A DNA stretch of 64,000 nucleotides from Heliomarina sp018223035 (GTDB lineage: Bacteria > Pseudomonadota > Alphaproteobacteria > Rhodobacterales > Rhodobacteraceae). The DNA lies in assembly GCA_018223035.1 (NCBI GenBank), contig JAAEZD010000003.1:248001-312000 (forward strand). Direction: 5' to 3'. Positions 8,362 to 16,968 of the stretch are shown here, piece by piece. Each line of letters opens with the position of its first letter. The stretch's first letter is position 1. The notes under the pieces are model-generated. The model was not told where the DNA came from, made no database searches, and saw only the letters and a list, made by a program, of their open reading frames with translations. Both the position numbers and the translations under genes were made by a program.

Positions 8362-9957
8362 ATGGCCCCCCGTGTACTCATCTCTGACAAACTCTCTGCG
8401 GCTGCCGTTCAGATCTTTAAGGATCGCGGCATTGACGTGGATTTCCAGCCCGATCTGGGCAAGGACAAGGACAAGCTGGCCGAAGTTATCGGACAGTATG
8501 ATGGCCTTGCGATCCGTTCCGCGACCAAGGTGACCGAAAAAATCCTTGAGAACGCCAGCAATCTCAAGGTGATCGGTCGCGCCGGTATCGGTACCGACAA
8601 CATCGATAAGGACGCCGCCTCCAAGAAAGGCGTGATCGTCATGAACACGCCCTATGGAAACATGATCACGACGGCGGAACACGCCATCGCGATGATGTTC
8701 GCCGTGGCGCGCCAGATCCCCGAGGCCAGCGCCTCGACCCATGCGGGCAAGTGGGAAAAGTCGAAGTTCATGGGTGTCGAACTGACCGGCAAGACGCTTG
8801 GCGTCATCGGTGCGGGCAACATCGGCGGTATCGTCTGCGCCCGTGCGCTGGGGCTGCGGATGAAGGTTGTGGCATACGACCCCTTCCTCGGAGAAGAAAA
8901 GGCCAAACAGCTTGGTGTCGAAAAGGTCGAGCTGGAAGAGCTGCTGGCACGCGCCGATTTCATCACCCTGCACGTGCCGCTGACAGATCAGACCCGCAAC
9001 ATCCTTTCCAAGGAAAACCTTCAAAAGACCAAAAAAGGAGTCCGTATCATCAACTGCGCCCGTGGCGGTCTGGTGGATGAAGCGGCCCTTGCCGAACTAC
9101 TGAAGTCCGGCCATGTCGCCGGTGCAGCCTTTGACGTGTTCAGCGAAGAACCCGCCAAGGAGAACCCGCTGTTCAACCTGCCGAACGTGGTCTGCACTCC
9201 GCACCTTGGCGCAGCGACCACGGAAGCACAGGAGAATGTCGCGCTTCAGGTGGCCGAGCAGATGTCGAACTACTTGCTTGAAGGCGCCGTTGAAAACGCA
9301 CTGAACATGCCGTCGATGACCGCCGAGGAAGCCAAGGTGATGGGGCCGTGGGTCACGCTTGCGGGCCATCTGGGCAACTTCATCGGCCAGCTGACCGATG
9401 AACCGATCAAGGCCATCAATATCCTCTATGACGGTTCGGTTTCCAAGATGAACCTTGCCGCGCTGAACTGCGGCGTGGTGGCTGGCATCATGAAAAAAGC
9501 CAATCCGGACGTTAACATGGTTTCGGCACCCGTCGTTGCCAAGGAACGTGGCATCAAGATCAGCACGACCAATCAGGACAAGTCCGGCGCATTCGACGGC
9601 TACATGAAGGTTACCGTCGTCACCGAAAAACGCGAGCGTTCGATCGCTGGCACCGTGTTCTCGGACGGCAAGCCGCGCTTCATCCAGATCAAAGGCATCA
9701 ATATCGACGCCGAAATCGGGTCGCACATGCTCTACACGACCAACAAGGACGTTCCCGGCATCATTGGTACGCTTGGTCTTACCATGGGCGAAGGCGGCGT
9801 AAACATTGCCAACTTTACTCTGGGCCGTTCGGCTGAGAAGGGCGAAGCGATTGCCCTTCTTTACGTTGATGCCCCAGTTCCGGGCGAGGTGCTGAAAAAG
9901 CTCGAAGAGACCGGGAAATTCCAGCAGGTCAAACCGCTGGCGTTCGACGTCGCCTGA
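8362..9957 (+). CDS. serA: D-3-phosphoglycerate dehydrogenase SerA
   Basis: A 531-aa long-form enzyme committing 3-phosphoglycerate to serine synthesis. The NAD-binding motif is GVIGAGNIGG; the catalytic Arg is in NCARGGLVDE and the catalytic His in CTPHLGAAT. After the catalytic domain come an intervening (ASB-like) region and a C-terminal ACT domain ending around GGVNIANFTLGRS, which usually gives serine feedback control. AAAGGA lies upstream of the start. An intrinsic terminator follows the stop. Confidence 0.97.
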   Translation: MAPRVLISDKLSAAAVQIFKDRGIDVDFQPDLGKDKDKLAEVIGQYDGLAIRSATKVTEKILENASNLKVIGRAGIGTDNIDKDAASKKGVIVMNTPYGNMITTAEHAIAMMFAVARQIPEASASTHAGKWEKSKFMGVELTGKTLGVIGAGNIGGIVCARALGLRMKVVAYDPFLGEEKAKQLGVEKVELEELLARADFITLHVPLTDQTRNILSKENLQKTKKGVRIINCARGGLVDEAALAELLKSGHVAGAAFDVFSEEPAKENPLFNLPNVVCTPHLGAATTEAQENVALQVAEQMSNYLLEGAVENALNMPSMTAEEAKVMGPWVTLAGHLGNFIGQLTDEPIKAINILYDGSVSKMNLAALNCGVVAGIMKKANPDVNMVSAPVVAKERGIKISTTNQDKSGAFDGYMKVTVVTEKRERSIAGTVFSDGKPRFIQIKGINIDAEIGSHMLYTTNKDVPGIIGTLGLTMGEGGVNIANFTLGRSAEKGEAIALLYVDAPVPGEVLKKLEETGKFQQVKPLAFDVA

Positions 9958-9980
9958 CGTCGTCAGAGCTCAGTAACGGA

Positions 9981-10012
9981 AATGGCCCCGCTGATCCCGG
10001 GGCCATTTTTTT
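9981..10012 (+). terminator. Intrinsic terminator after serA
   Basis: Perfect 10-bp stem AATGGCCCCG / CGGGGCCATT with a 7-base loop, followed by a run of seven T counting the stem end. It lies 23 bases past the serA stop. The T run abuts the stop codon of the convergent gene at 10011. Confidence 0.92.
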
Positions 10013-10394
10013 ATGCGGTTACGGCAATGGCATTTCGGTTGCGTATCACAACCGCCGCGAACACCAGCATATTCAGAACGGACAGGATCGAGCCGAGCTT
10101 GGCCAGTGTTTCGCCGTGGCCCTGGATGGCCATCGCGATACCCGGCACGATGAGAACAAGCCCACTAACGGCAAGCGCGAAATGCACCTGCGGAAGCATC
10201 CCTTCGGCCGCGTCCGGCACGAGATGGTAGTAGAAGGCGAAAATCGAAAAGCTGACCCATCCCAGAAGGTTCAGATGCGCATGGGCTGGCGACAAGAGAT
10301 GGTCATGCGTAGCGCTCATCTGAATGCCCCAAACCATCCCGATCAGGACCGAGGCGACGCCGAGAATAAAGAACCAGAATGAAATCGACTTCAT
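10011..10394 (-). CDS. Small membrane protein resembling heme-copper oxidase subunit I
   Basis: A 127-aa protein with four predicted membrane segments. The second carries SPAHAHLNLLGWVSFSIFAF, a histidine-rich pattern reminiscent of subunit I of cbb3 oxidases and NO reductases, but the protein is only about a quarter of a full subunit. The start at 10394 has AAGGA about 8 bases upstream; an in-frame opening at 10466 is rejected. Similar short proteins are found in proteobacteria without a known function. It is divergent from a LysR-type gene that may control it. Confidence 0.7.
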   Translation of the reverse strand: MKSISFWFFILGVASVLIGMVWGIQMSATHDHLLSPAHAHLNLLGWVSFSIFAFYYHLVPDAAEGMLPQVHFALAVSGLVLIVPGIAMAIQGHGETLAKLGSILSVLNMLVFAAVVIRNRNAIAVTA

Positions 10395-10558
10395 AAGTAT
10401 TTCCTTACATAGAATATGGACCCTGCAAAGCGGCATCCATGATGTTCTTAAAAAGCCTTGCGCCATAGTGCGTTACGGCAAGGAGAAGGTAGATTCGATA
10501 TTAGGTGAGATCCGCTGAGGCTGTGAAATCGATATTTAATATGATATTTATTGATATC

Positions 10559-11515
10559 ATGAATTTATATGCGTTCGACCTTAACCTGCTGCGCGTCCTT
10601 GATGCGCTTTTGCTCGAAGGATCCACCGTCAGGGCGGGGGAACGCATCGGGCTGAGCCAGCCAGCCGTTTCTTCGGCACTGGGGCGTCTGAGAGCGGCCT
10701 TGGATGATCCGCTTTTTGTTCGTAACGGGCAGCGGCTCGAGCCGACGGTCTACGCGCTTTCTCTCGCCCGGCCCCTGCGTGACACGCTGGACAATATCGA
10801 GACCATGATTGCCGGTCCTGAAAGCTTCGATCCTGCCACGGCCAGCGAGACCTTCAAGATTTCCGGCAGCGACTTCTTTGCCGAAATGCTGATGCCTGCG
10901 CTGGGCGAACGTCTGTCCCGCGTCGGTCCCGACATCCGGGTTCAGCTTGTCGATCTGGTGCCCGACAATTTCGTCGGCAAGCTGGAAAGCCACGAAGTGG
11001 ACATGGCGCTGATCCCGGCGCTGGACCACCCCGGCTGGGTCGATTGGGAACCGATGTTCCGGTCGTGCTTTGTCTTGATCGCACGGCAAGATCACTCGGT
11101 CCTGCGCGCGCATGGGGTGCAACCGGGCGACAAGGTGCCGATGGACCTCTTCTGCGACCTCGGCCATATCCTGTTTTCGCCCGAGGGGAACCTGAAGGCG
11201 ATGGGGGACGCAGCGCTAGCCAAAGTCGGCCGGGAGAGGCGCGTGGTCATGACGATGCCGGTATTCTACGGAGTTTGCCGGGCCGTGTCCGCCAGCGATC
11301 ATGTGGCGCTGATGCCGGCGCAGATGGCCTACAAGCTGCGGGATACCCTCGGGATCGACGCCTATATTCCGCCCATGCCGATACCGGCGGCGCAGATCGG
11401 GATGATTTGGCACAAACGGGCGACAAACGCGCCCGCGCATCGCTGGATGCGGGCACAGATCGCAGATCTGCTGAAACCGCTGGATGATGCCGAGGCTTTC
11501 GAGGCCAGAGGCTGA
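10559..11515 (+). CDS. LysR family transcriptional regulator
   Basis: A 318-aa protein with the canonical N-terminal winged helix: FDLNLLRVLDALL, then LSQPAVSSALGRLRAALDDPLF. A periplasmic-binding-protein-like effector domain follows. The MNLYAFDLNLL start at 10559 fits the family; longer in-frame starts at 10505 and 10541 add AT-rich codons and lack a better ribosome binding site. The DDPLFVRNG segment places it in the NodD/PcpR-like LysR branch. The effector is unknown. The divergent small membrane protein at 10394 is the likeliest target. Confidence 0.92.
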   Translation: MNLYAFDLNLLRVLDALLLEGSTVRAGERIGLSQPAVSSALGRLRAALDDPLFVRNGQRLEPTVYALSLARPLRDTLDNIETMIAGPESFDPATASETFKISGSDFFAEMLMPALGERLSRVGPDIRVQLVDLVPDNFVGKLESHEVDMALIPALDHPGWVDWEPMFRSCFVLIARQDHSVLRAHGVQPGDKVPMDLFCDLGHILFSPEGNLKAMGDAALAKVGRERRVVMTMPVFYGVCRAVSASDHVALMPAQMAYKLRDTLGIDAYIPPMPIPAAQIGMIWHKRATNAPAHRWMRAQIADLLKPLDDAEAFEARG

Positions 11516-11591
11516 TCCCGGCCCGCCCGTGGTGGACCTTGCCCGCCTGCTGTGAAACAGTTCGCGAAAGATAAAAGAGACAGGTGTTTGG

Positions 11592-12320
11592 GTGAACGAT
11601 CCACTTTACGCGATTGGCGATATCCACGGGCAGATCGAGCTGCTGGAACAGGCTCTGGAATGGGTCAACGCAGACGGCGGGCCTAATGCACCCATCGTTT
11701 TTCTTGGCGATCTCGTCGATCGGGGCCCGGATTCCAAGGGCGTGATCGACAGGTTGATGGCCGGGCAGGCGGACGGGATGCCATGGCAGGTGCTGATGGG
11801 CAATCATGACCGCATGTTCGCCCGGTTCCTGAGCGACGGCACCGTGCATGATCCTAGGATCAAATCCGGTATCGGCTGGCTGAATCCGCGCCTTGGCGGA
11901 CCCGCGACGCTTTTGTCCTACGGCGTCAAGGGTGCCGAGCGTCGCCCGCGTGAGGCGCTGGTTGAAGAGGCCCGTGAATTGGTGCCGGAAACTCATCTCG
12001 GTTTTCTGCAGGGTCTGCCGAAGTATATCGAGCGAGAGGGGAAACTTTTCGTCCATGCGGGGCTTCGTCCCGGAGTCGCGCTGAGCGATCAGGATCCCGA
12101 TGATCTGCTCTGGATCCGCGAAGGGTTTCTCGAAGAAAAAGCGCCTTGTCCCTGGCTGGTGGTGCATGGTCATACGGCGCTGGACATGCCGTTTCATTAT
12201 GGCAACCGGGTTAATCTCGACGGTGGCGGCGGCTACGGGCGGACGATTTATCCTGCGGTTTTCGAAGGCGAGGATTGTTGGCTGCTGGACGAACAGGGGC
12301 GGCTGCCGCTGGTGGCCTGA
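11592..12320 (+). CDS. Calcineurin-like metallophosphoesterase (serine/threonine phosphatase type)
   Basis: A 242-aa enzyme with the PPP-family motifs in order: GDIHGQ at residues 8-13, GDLVDRGPDSKG, GNHDRMF, and near the C-terminus VHGHTALDMP. These supply the ligands of the dinuclear metal centre. Close relatives include bacterial PrpA/PrpB-type protein phosphatases and ApaH, so the substrate could be a phosphoprotein or a dinucleotide polyphosphate. It begins with GTG. A stem-loop repeat element lies 15 bases downstream. Confidence 0.87.
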   Translation: MNDPLYAIGDIHGQIELLEQALEWVNADGGPNAPIVFLGDLVDRGPDSKGVIDRLMAGQADGMPWQVLMGNHDRMFARFLSDGTVHDPRIKSGIGWLNPRLGGPATLLSYGVKGAERRPREALVEEARELVPETHLGFLQGLPKYIEREGKLFVHAGLRPGVALSDQDPDDLLWIREGFLEEKAPCPWLVVHGHTALDMPFHYGNRVNLDGGGGYGRTIYPAVFEGEDCWLLDEQGRLPLVA

Positions 12321-12334
12321 GGCAAACCGGCTGC

Positions 12335-12396
12335 GGGGCTCTGCCCCATCCGCGCGGGCGCGCGGATTCCCCGGGATATTTTTTAACCCAAAGAAG
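12335..12396 (+). repeat. Dispersed 3'-gene stem-loop repeat, copy A
   Basis: GGGGCTCTGCCCC (12335-12347) is followed by the hairpin ATCCGCGC-GGGC-GCGCGGAT and then by CCCCGGGATATTTTTTAACC with CCCAAAGAAG. It has the same plan as copies at 37863 and 41279. It sits right after the phosphatase gene in that gene's sense and may end its transcript. Its oligo-T run supports this. Confidence 0.75.
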
Positions 12397-12401
12397 CAGG
12401 A

Positions 12402-13358
12402 TCAGTCCCAGAGATCGGTGGAGAGATATTTCAGCCCGCTGTCGCAGATGATGACGCCGATGGTGCCGCCTTTTTCCGGGCCTCTGAGCAGGTCGAGCGC
12501 GGCGGCAACATTGGCTCCGGCGGAGAAACCAGCGAAGATGCCGAGACTTTGTGCGAGGGTTCTGGCGGTATCGCGTGCGGTTGAGCCATTGACAGTGAGG
12601 TAACCATCGACGGGGGTGTCAATGAGTTGCTGCAATTCGTGCATGGCGTAACCGCCGCCCTGAATCGGGTGGGCGGGATGACTGATTTTTCCGCCGGAAA
12701 GTGCGGCCGCCCCTTCTGGTTCGCAGAGGTAGCCGCGCAGGTTCGGATTCAGGTCTTTAAGCGCTGTGATGGTGCCGGCGTAGGTGCCCCCGGACCCGGC
12801 GAAATCGACAAAGGCGGTCAGCGTTTTGTCTGAGTCGCGCCAGAGCTCTGGTCCCGTGGTCTGGCAGTGCGCTTCGGCGTTGCCGGGGTGGTTGAACTGA
12901 TCGGCGCGGAAGGCCGAGCGGGCTTCGGTCACCTCTTGGGCGCGGGTTTCCACAAGGGCGAGGTCGTCGCCCGAGACCTGACCCGGCTGGCTGCCGGGGG
13001 CCTGATCGACGAAGATGACCTCGGCCCCGAGGGCCTTCATCATCCGCGCCCGTTCGGGAGAGTTGCCCCGGCTCATCACGGCGATGAACGGGTGGCCCAG
13101 CTGGCCGCAGACGATGGCCAGACCGGTCCCCATATTGCCGGAGGTGAGTTCCACCACTGTTTGGCCCGGGCGGAGGCTCCCGTCGGCGCGGGCGGCCCGG
13201 ATGATGCCCAGCGCGGCGCGGTCCTTTTTGGAAAAGCCGGGGTTCAAGTAGTCGAGCTTGGCGAGGATCCGTCCCTCGACCCGCTTTTCCGTGGTCAGCC
13301 GGTCGAGCCAGAGGGAGGGGGTGTTGCCGATGAGATCAAGGATCGAGGTTGCCGTCAT
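12402..13358 (-). CDS. PLP-dependent cysteine synthase family protein
   Basis: A 318-aa fold-type II PLP enzyme. The lysine motif reads NPGFSKKDRAAL, where CysK has SVKDR, and the substrate loop reads TSGNMGTG, where CysK has TSGNTG. The glycine-rich phosphate loop is present as GSGGTYAGT. These differences leave open whether O-acetylserine is the real substrate. Its ATG overlaps the tdh stop (ATGA), making it the last gene of the kbl-methyltransferase-tdh set. A role with amino acids derived from threonine or glycine is possible but only inferred. Confidence 0.85.
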   Translation of the reverse strand: MTATSILDLIGNTPSLWLDRLTTEKRVEGRILAKLDYLNPGFSKKDRAALGIIRAARADGSLRPGQTVVELTSGNMGTGLAIVCGQLGHPFIAVMSRGNSPERARMMKALGAEVIFVDQAPGSQPGQVSGDDLALVETRAQEVTEARSAFRADQFNHPGNAEAHCQTTGPELWRDSDKTLTAFVDFAGSGGTYAGTITALKDLNPNLRGYLCEPEGAAALSGGKISHPAHPIQGGGYAMHELQQLIDTPVDGYLTVNGSTARDTARTLAQSLGIFAGFSAGANVAAALDLLRGPEKGGTIGVIICDSGLKYLSTDLWD

Positions 13359-14392
13359 GTCCAGTCGAGCACCACCTTGCCGCTTTGTCCGGATTTCATC
13401 GCGGCAAAACCCTCTTCGAAATCATCGACCCTGAAGTGATGGGTGATGACGCCCGAGACATCGAGTCCGTTCTGGAGCATCGCGATCATCTTGTACCATG
13501 TCTCGAATATTTCGCGGCCATAGACGCCTTTGATCGTGATCGCCTTGAAGACGATGCGCGACCAGTCGACGGGGGATTTTCCCGGCGGGATGCCCAGCAT
13601 CGCGATGCGACCGCCCATGGTCATCGCCTCGACCATCTGGTCCAGCGCGGTCTGGTTGCCGGACATTTCGAGGCCCACGTCAAAGCCCTGTTTCATCTTG
13701 AGATCCGAGATCGTTTTTGCAAGGTCTTGCTCGGCGACATTGACGGGGGTGACATCGGCGACCTTGGCAGCCAGTTCCAACCGCGCGGGGTTAACATCTG
13801 TGATTACCACGTGGCGCGCACCCACGTGCCGCGCGACCGCTGCTGCCATGATGCCGATTGGGCCTGCGCCGGTGATCAACACGTCCTCGCCCACGAGATC
13901 GAAGGAAAGCGCGGTGTGGACTGCGTTGCCGAGCGGGTCGAGAATTGCGCCGATTTCATCCGGGATATCGTCGGGCAGGGGCACCACGTTGAAGGCAGGC
14001 AGGCGCAGGTATTGGGCGAAGGCGCCCTGTTCGTTGACGCCAATGCCGCGCGTGGCTGGGTCGAGGTGAAACTTGCCCGCCCGGCTCTGGCGCGAGGATT
14101 TCCCGATAAGGTGGCCTTCGCCAGAGCAGCGCTGGCCGATTTCGAGACCTTCGACATTACGCCCGATCTCGACTATTTCGCCAGCGAACTCGTGGCCGGT
14201 TATCAGAGGGACGGGAACGGTGTTCTGCGCCCATTCATCCCAGTTCCAGATATGGATGTCCGTGCCGCAGATGCCGGTGGCGTTGATGCGGATCAGCACG
14301 TCTTCGGGGCCAATTTCCGGCACCGGGGCGTGGGTCATCCAGAGACCCTCGCGGGCGTGAAGTTTCGACAGGGCTTTCATTTCGTTTTTCAT
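13355..14392 (-). CDS. tdh: L-threonine 3-dehydrogenase
   Basis: A 345-aa zinc-dependent medium-chain dehydrogenase that oxidises L-threonine to 2-amino-3-ketobutyrate, which Kbl then cleaves. The catalytic zinc region is visible as GICGTDIHIWNWDEW and TGHEFAGEI, and the Rossmann motif as ITGAGPIGIMAAAV. The structural zinc lobe is unusual: the segment after SGEGH reads LIGKSSRQSRAGKFHLD, so the four cysteines seen in E. coli Tdh are Gly, Ser, Ser and Asp. The start overlaps the preceding methyltransferase stop by ATGA. Confidence 0.94.
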   Translation of the reverse strand: MKNEMKALSKLHAREGLWMTHAPVPEIGPEDVLIRINATGICGTDIHIWNWDEWAQNTVPVPLITGHEFAGEIVEIGRNVEGLEIGQRCSGEGHLIGKSSRQSRAGKFHLDPATRGIGVNEQGAFAQYLRLPAFNVVPLPDDIPDEIGAILDPLGNAVHTALSFDLVGEDVLITGAGPIGIMAAAVARHVGARHVVITDVNPARLELAAKVADVTPVNVAEQDLAKTISDLKMKQGFDVGLEMSGNQTALDQMVEAMTMGGRIAMLGIPPGKSPVDWSRIVFKAITIKGVYGREIFETWYKMIAMLQNGLDVSGVITHHFRVDDFEEGFAAMKSGQSGKVVLDWT

Positions 14393-15003
14393 GAGATGTC
14401 TCTTTGTTCCAGTGCGAGCCAGGTCCAGATCACATTGGCCTGCCGGTTATGTTCCTGCCGCGAATCGGTTTCGATACGTTGGATCAGCTCAAAGCCTGCG
14501 CGCTCGGCGCGGTCGATTTCCTGTTCTGTCGACAGAGGCTCGACAGGTTGACCTTTTGGCAGCGGCCCGTGTCGTAGCGAAATCAGGACACGTCCGCCCG
14601 CGCAGGTGAGTTCGGCCAGTCGCTTCATGGCCGTTTCCCGCGAGGTCTCATCGAGATGATGCCAGACGGCGTTTACGAAGATGAGGTCGAATGTGCGGTT
14701 ATCAAGCGTCGTTAGATCCGGCAGGGTGTCCGACACCCATTCCACCCGGTCGCCATGCCGGGCAATTCCGGCCTCACGCAAACCCTGCGTCGGCTCGATG
14801 GCGGTTACGCTGTGTCCCCGCGCTGCCAGCCAAGCCGCGTCTCGACCGGTCCCCGCACCGATATCGGCGATGCGGGCAGGCGCATCGGCAAGCAGCCGGG
14901 CGAGCGGCGCAAAAACCGCATCCGCATCGACGGATTCATAGCGCTCGGCAAGCTGTTCGGCATTCTCTGCGTAGATCCGAAGGGCTTCGTTCCCTGTGTC
15001 CAT
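14389..15003 (-). CDS. Class I SAM-dependent methyltransferase
   Basis: A 204-aa methyltransferase with SAM-binding motif I IADIGAGTGRDAAWLA, an acidic residue at the end of strand 2 (VTAIEPTQGL), and motif post-I DLIFVNAVWHHLDE. The substrate is not predictable. It lies between kbl and tdh with overlaps of one base (TGATG) and four bases (ATGA), so all three are translationally coupled. The position suggests a function linked to the threonine/glycine pathway or to nearby regulation, but the sequence alone does not show it. Confidence 0.87.
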   Translation of the reverse strand: MDTGNEALRIYAENAEQLAERYESVDADAVFAPLARLLADAPARIADIGAGTGRDAAWLAARGHSVTAIEPTQGLREAGIARHGDRVEWVSDTLPDLTTLDNRTFDLIFVNAVWHHLDETSRETAMKRLAELTCAGGRVLISLRHGPLPKGQPVEPLSTEQEIDRAERAGFELIQRIETDSRQEHNRQANVIWTWLALEQRDIS

Positions 15004-16187
15004 CAGATCACCCCGGTCGCCTTCCCGGCAGTGCCAAAGGCATCAAGCGCACGGTCGAGTTCTTCGCGGGTGAGGGCCGCGTTCATCTGGGTTCTGATCC
15101 GGGCCTGTCCGCGCGGCACCACGGGGAAGAAAAAGCCCGAGACATAGACTCCTTCTTCAAACAGCCGGTTCGCCATCTCCTGCGCCAGTTGCGCTTCGCC
15201 AAGCATCACCGGGATGATCGGGTGTTCGCCGGGCAAAAGGTCGAACCCGAGATCGGTCAGCCCCTCGCGCCAGTATTTAGCGTTTTCGAACAGTCGGGCG
15301 CGCAGGTCGTCGCCCTCTTGAACGAGACGCAGCGCCTCGAGCCCGGCCGCGACGATGGCAGGGGGCAGCGAATTGGAAAACAGGTAAGGCCGCGCACGCT
15401 GGCGCAGCAGGTCGATGACCGGTTGCGGACCGGCGATATAGCCGCCGATTGCCCCGCCCAGCGCCTTGCCGAGCGTGCCGGTCAGGATATCGACACTAAC
15501 GCCCGCATGGGCCGGGGTGCCTTCGCCTTTCGGCCCCATGAATCCGGTCGCATGGCAATCGTCCACCATGACAATGGCGTTGTATTTATCTGCCAGCGCG
15601 CGGATTTCGCCAAGCTTGGCAAGGTAGCCGTCCATCGAGAAAACGCCGTCGGTGGCGATCATGATATGGCGCGCACCGTCGGCTTTCGCGGCCTTTAGCT
15701 GTGCTTCGAGATCGTCCATGTCGGAATTGGCGTAGCGGTATCTTTTCGCTTTGCAGAGCCTGATACCGTCGATGATCGAGGCATGGTTCAGTGCGTCAGA
15801 GATCACCGCGTCCTCGGCGCCAAGCAATGGTTCGAACAGGCCGCCATTGGCATCGAAGCAGGCCGCGAAAAGGATCGAATCCTCCATGCCGAGGAATTTC
15901 GCCAGCGCCTGTTCAAGCTCGCGGTGGATATCCTGCGTGCCACAGATGAACCGGACCGAGGCCATGCCGAACCCCTTGGGCTCCATCGCCGCGCGGGCCG
16001 CCGCGATGAGGTCCGGATGATCGGCCAGACCAAGGTAGTTATTGGCGCAGAGGTTGATGACATTGCGCCCGTTCACGGTGATCTCGCCACCTTGGGGTGA
16101 GGTGATCAGACGTTCGCGCTTGGTCAGCCCCTCGGCTTCGATCTCGTCAAGCGTGTTCGAAATATGGGACAGAAATTCGCTGGGCAT
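15003..16187 (-). CDS. kbl: Glycine C-acetyltransferase (2-amino-3-ketobutyrate CoA ligase)
   Basis: A 394-aa PLP enzyme of the alpha-oxoamine synthase family that splits 2-amino-3-ketobutyrate with CoA into glycine and acetyl-CoA. The PLP lysine lies in TGTLGKALGGAIGGY. The start at 16187 (MPSEFLSHI) has AAGGAG 9 bases upstream; the frame also runs to 16226 without a better site. It leads an operon with the methyltransferase, tdh and a cysteine-synthase-like gene. A short inverted repeat and an XRE-cupin regulator gene lie just upstream. Confidence 0.95.
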   Translation of the reverse strand: MPSEFLSHISNTLDEIEAEGLTKRERLITSPQGGEITVNGRNVINLCANNYLGLADHPDLIAAARAAMEPKGFGMASVRFICGTQDIHRELEQALAKFLGMEDSILFAACFDANGGLFEPLLGAEDAVISDALNHASIIDGIRLCKAKRYRYANSDMDDLEAQLKAAKADGARHIMIATDGVFSMDGYLAKLGEIRALADKYNAIVMVDDCHATGFMGPKGEGTPAHAGVSVDILTGTLGKALGGAIGGYIAGPQPVIDLLRQRARPYLFSNSLPPAIVAAGLEALRLVQEGDDLRARLFENAKYWREGLTDLGFDLLPGEHPIIPVMLGEAQLAQEMANRLFEEGVYVSGFFFPVVPRGQARIRTQMNAALTREELDRALDAFGTAGKATGVI

Positions 16188-16245
16188 CGGGCAGGTCTCC
16201 TTTGCCCGACCCTTACCATGGCCCAAGTGATTCCTGAAAGAAGGA

Positions 16246-16263
16246 TTTCCGATTTAACGGAAA
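16246..16263. promoter_or_regulatory. Inverted repeat upstream of kbl
   Basis: TTTCCG-ATTTAA-CGGAAA, perfect 6-bp arms, 59 bases upstream of the kbl start and 21 bases past the end of the XRE-cupin gene. It lies in an AT-rich stretch suited to a promoter. It may be an operator for that regulator. A weak terminator is less likely, because no T run follows in the leftward direction. Confidence 0.45.
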
Positions 16264-16283
16264 AATTCCTGTAAGACGGATTT

Positions 16284-16850
16284 TCAGGCGTTCTTGACGA
16301 TTAGTAATGCCCTTGCCGTTAATCCGGCGGATTGGATACGATGGGGGACATCTGCTGCGTAACGGGCCGTATCGCCCTGTGACAGGGTCGATTCCGCATT
16401 GCCCGAGGTCACGAGAACTTCGCCGCTGATCACTGTAAGTTGTTCGGTGGCGCCGCGGGTGTGTGGCTGGCTCTTGAGGGCGCCGCCCTCCGTAAAGATC
16501 AGCTCATACACTTCGTGATGGCCGGCCTCTTCGGGTGGAGAGAGGATACGAATCCGGCAGCCCTCTCCCATGTTTTCGATGGTCGGGGCCTCTTCGGCGC
16601 GAATGACGTCGATCCGGTCGCGGGTCTTTTCCGAGTCAAGCAGACCGGCGAAGTCCACCTGAAGGGCGCGGGTTAGGTTCCAAAGCGTCGATATGGTCGG
16701 GCTGCTTTCGCCACGTTCGATCTGGCTCACCATTGAACGGGAAACGCCGGACAAGTTCGCCACGGCCTCAAGCGACAGGCCTTTGGCGCGGCGCGCTTCT
16801 TTAAGCCGGGCTGGCAAGCGGTTCAGGATATCGTCGGTGTTTTCCGTCAT
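16284..16850 (-). CDS. XRE family regulator with C-terminal cupin domain
   Basis: A 188-aa protein. Residues about 10-65 form an XRE/Cro helix-turn-helix (ARRAKGLSLEAVANLSGVSR, then SMVSQIERGESSP). Residues about 110-185 form a cupin that would bind a small ligand. This architecture is common in regulators of amino acid and polyamine metabolism. The start at 16850 gives a normal family length. It sits directly upstream of the kbl operon on the same strand and is divergent from a thiolase gene, so both are plausible targets. Confidence 0.9.
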   Translation of the reverse strand: MTENTDDILNRLPARLKEARRAKGLSLEAVANLSGVSRSMVSQIERGESSPTISTLWNLTRALQVDFAGLLDSEKTRDRIDVIRAEEAPTIENMGEGCRIRILSPPEEAGHHEVYELIFTEGGALKSQPHTRGATEQLTVISGEVLVTSGNAESTLSQGDTARYAADVPHRIQSAGLTARALLIVKNA

Positions 16851-16968
16851 GACGGATTGATGAAAGCGAAAGTGACGTATTGTCAATTCAACAATCACCG
16901 GATTGCGCTGGAATGCTAAAACTTCTGCGCGCATATTCCCCGCGAGGATTTTGAAAGGGAGTAAAGCT

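Noticed and set aside
7075..9024. Long leftward open frame opposite serC-serA
   Set aside because: It lies antisense to two well-supported enzymes with clear motifs. Long antisense frames are common in high-GC genes, and no domain or ribosome binding site is seen.
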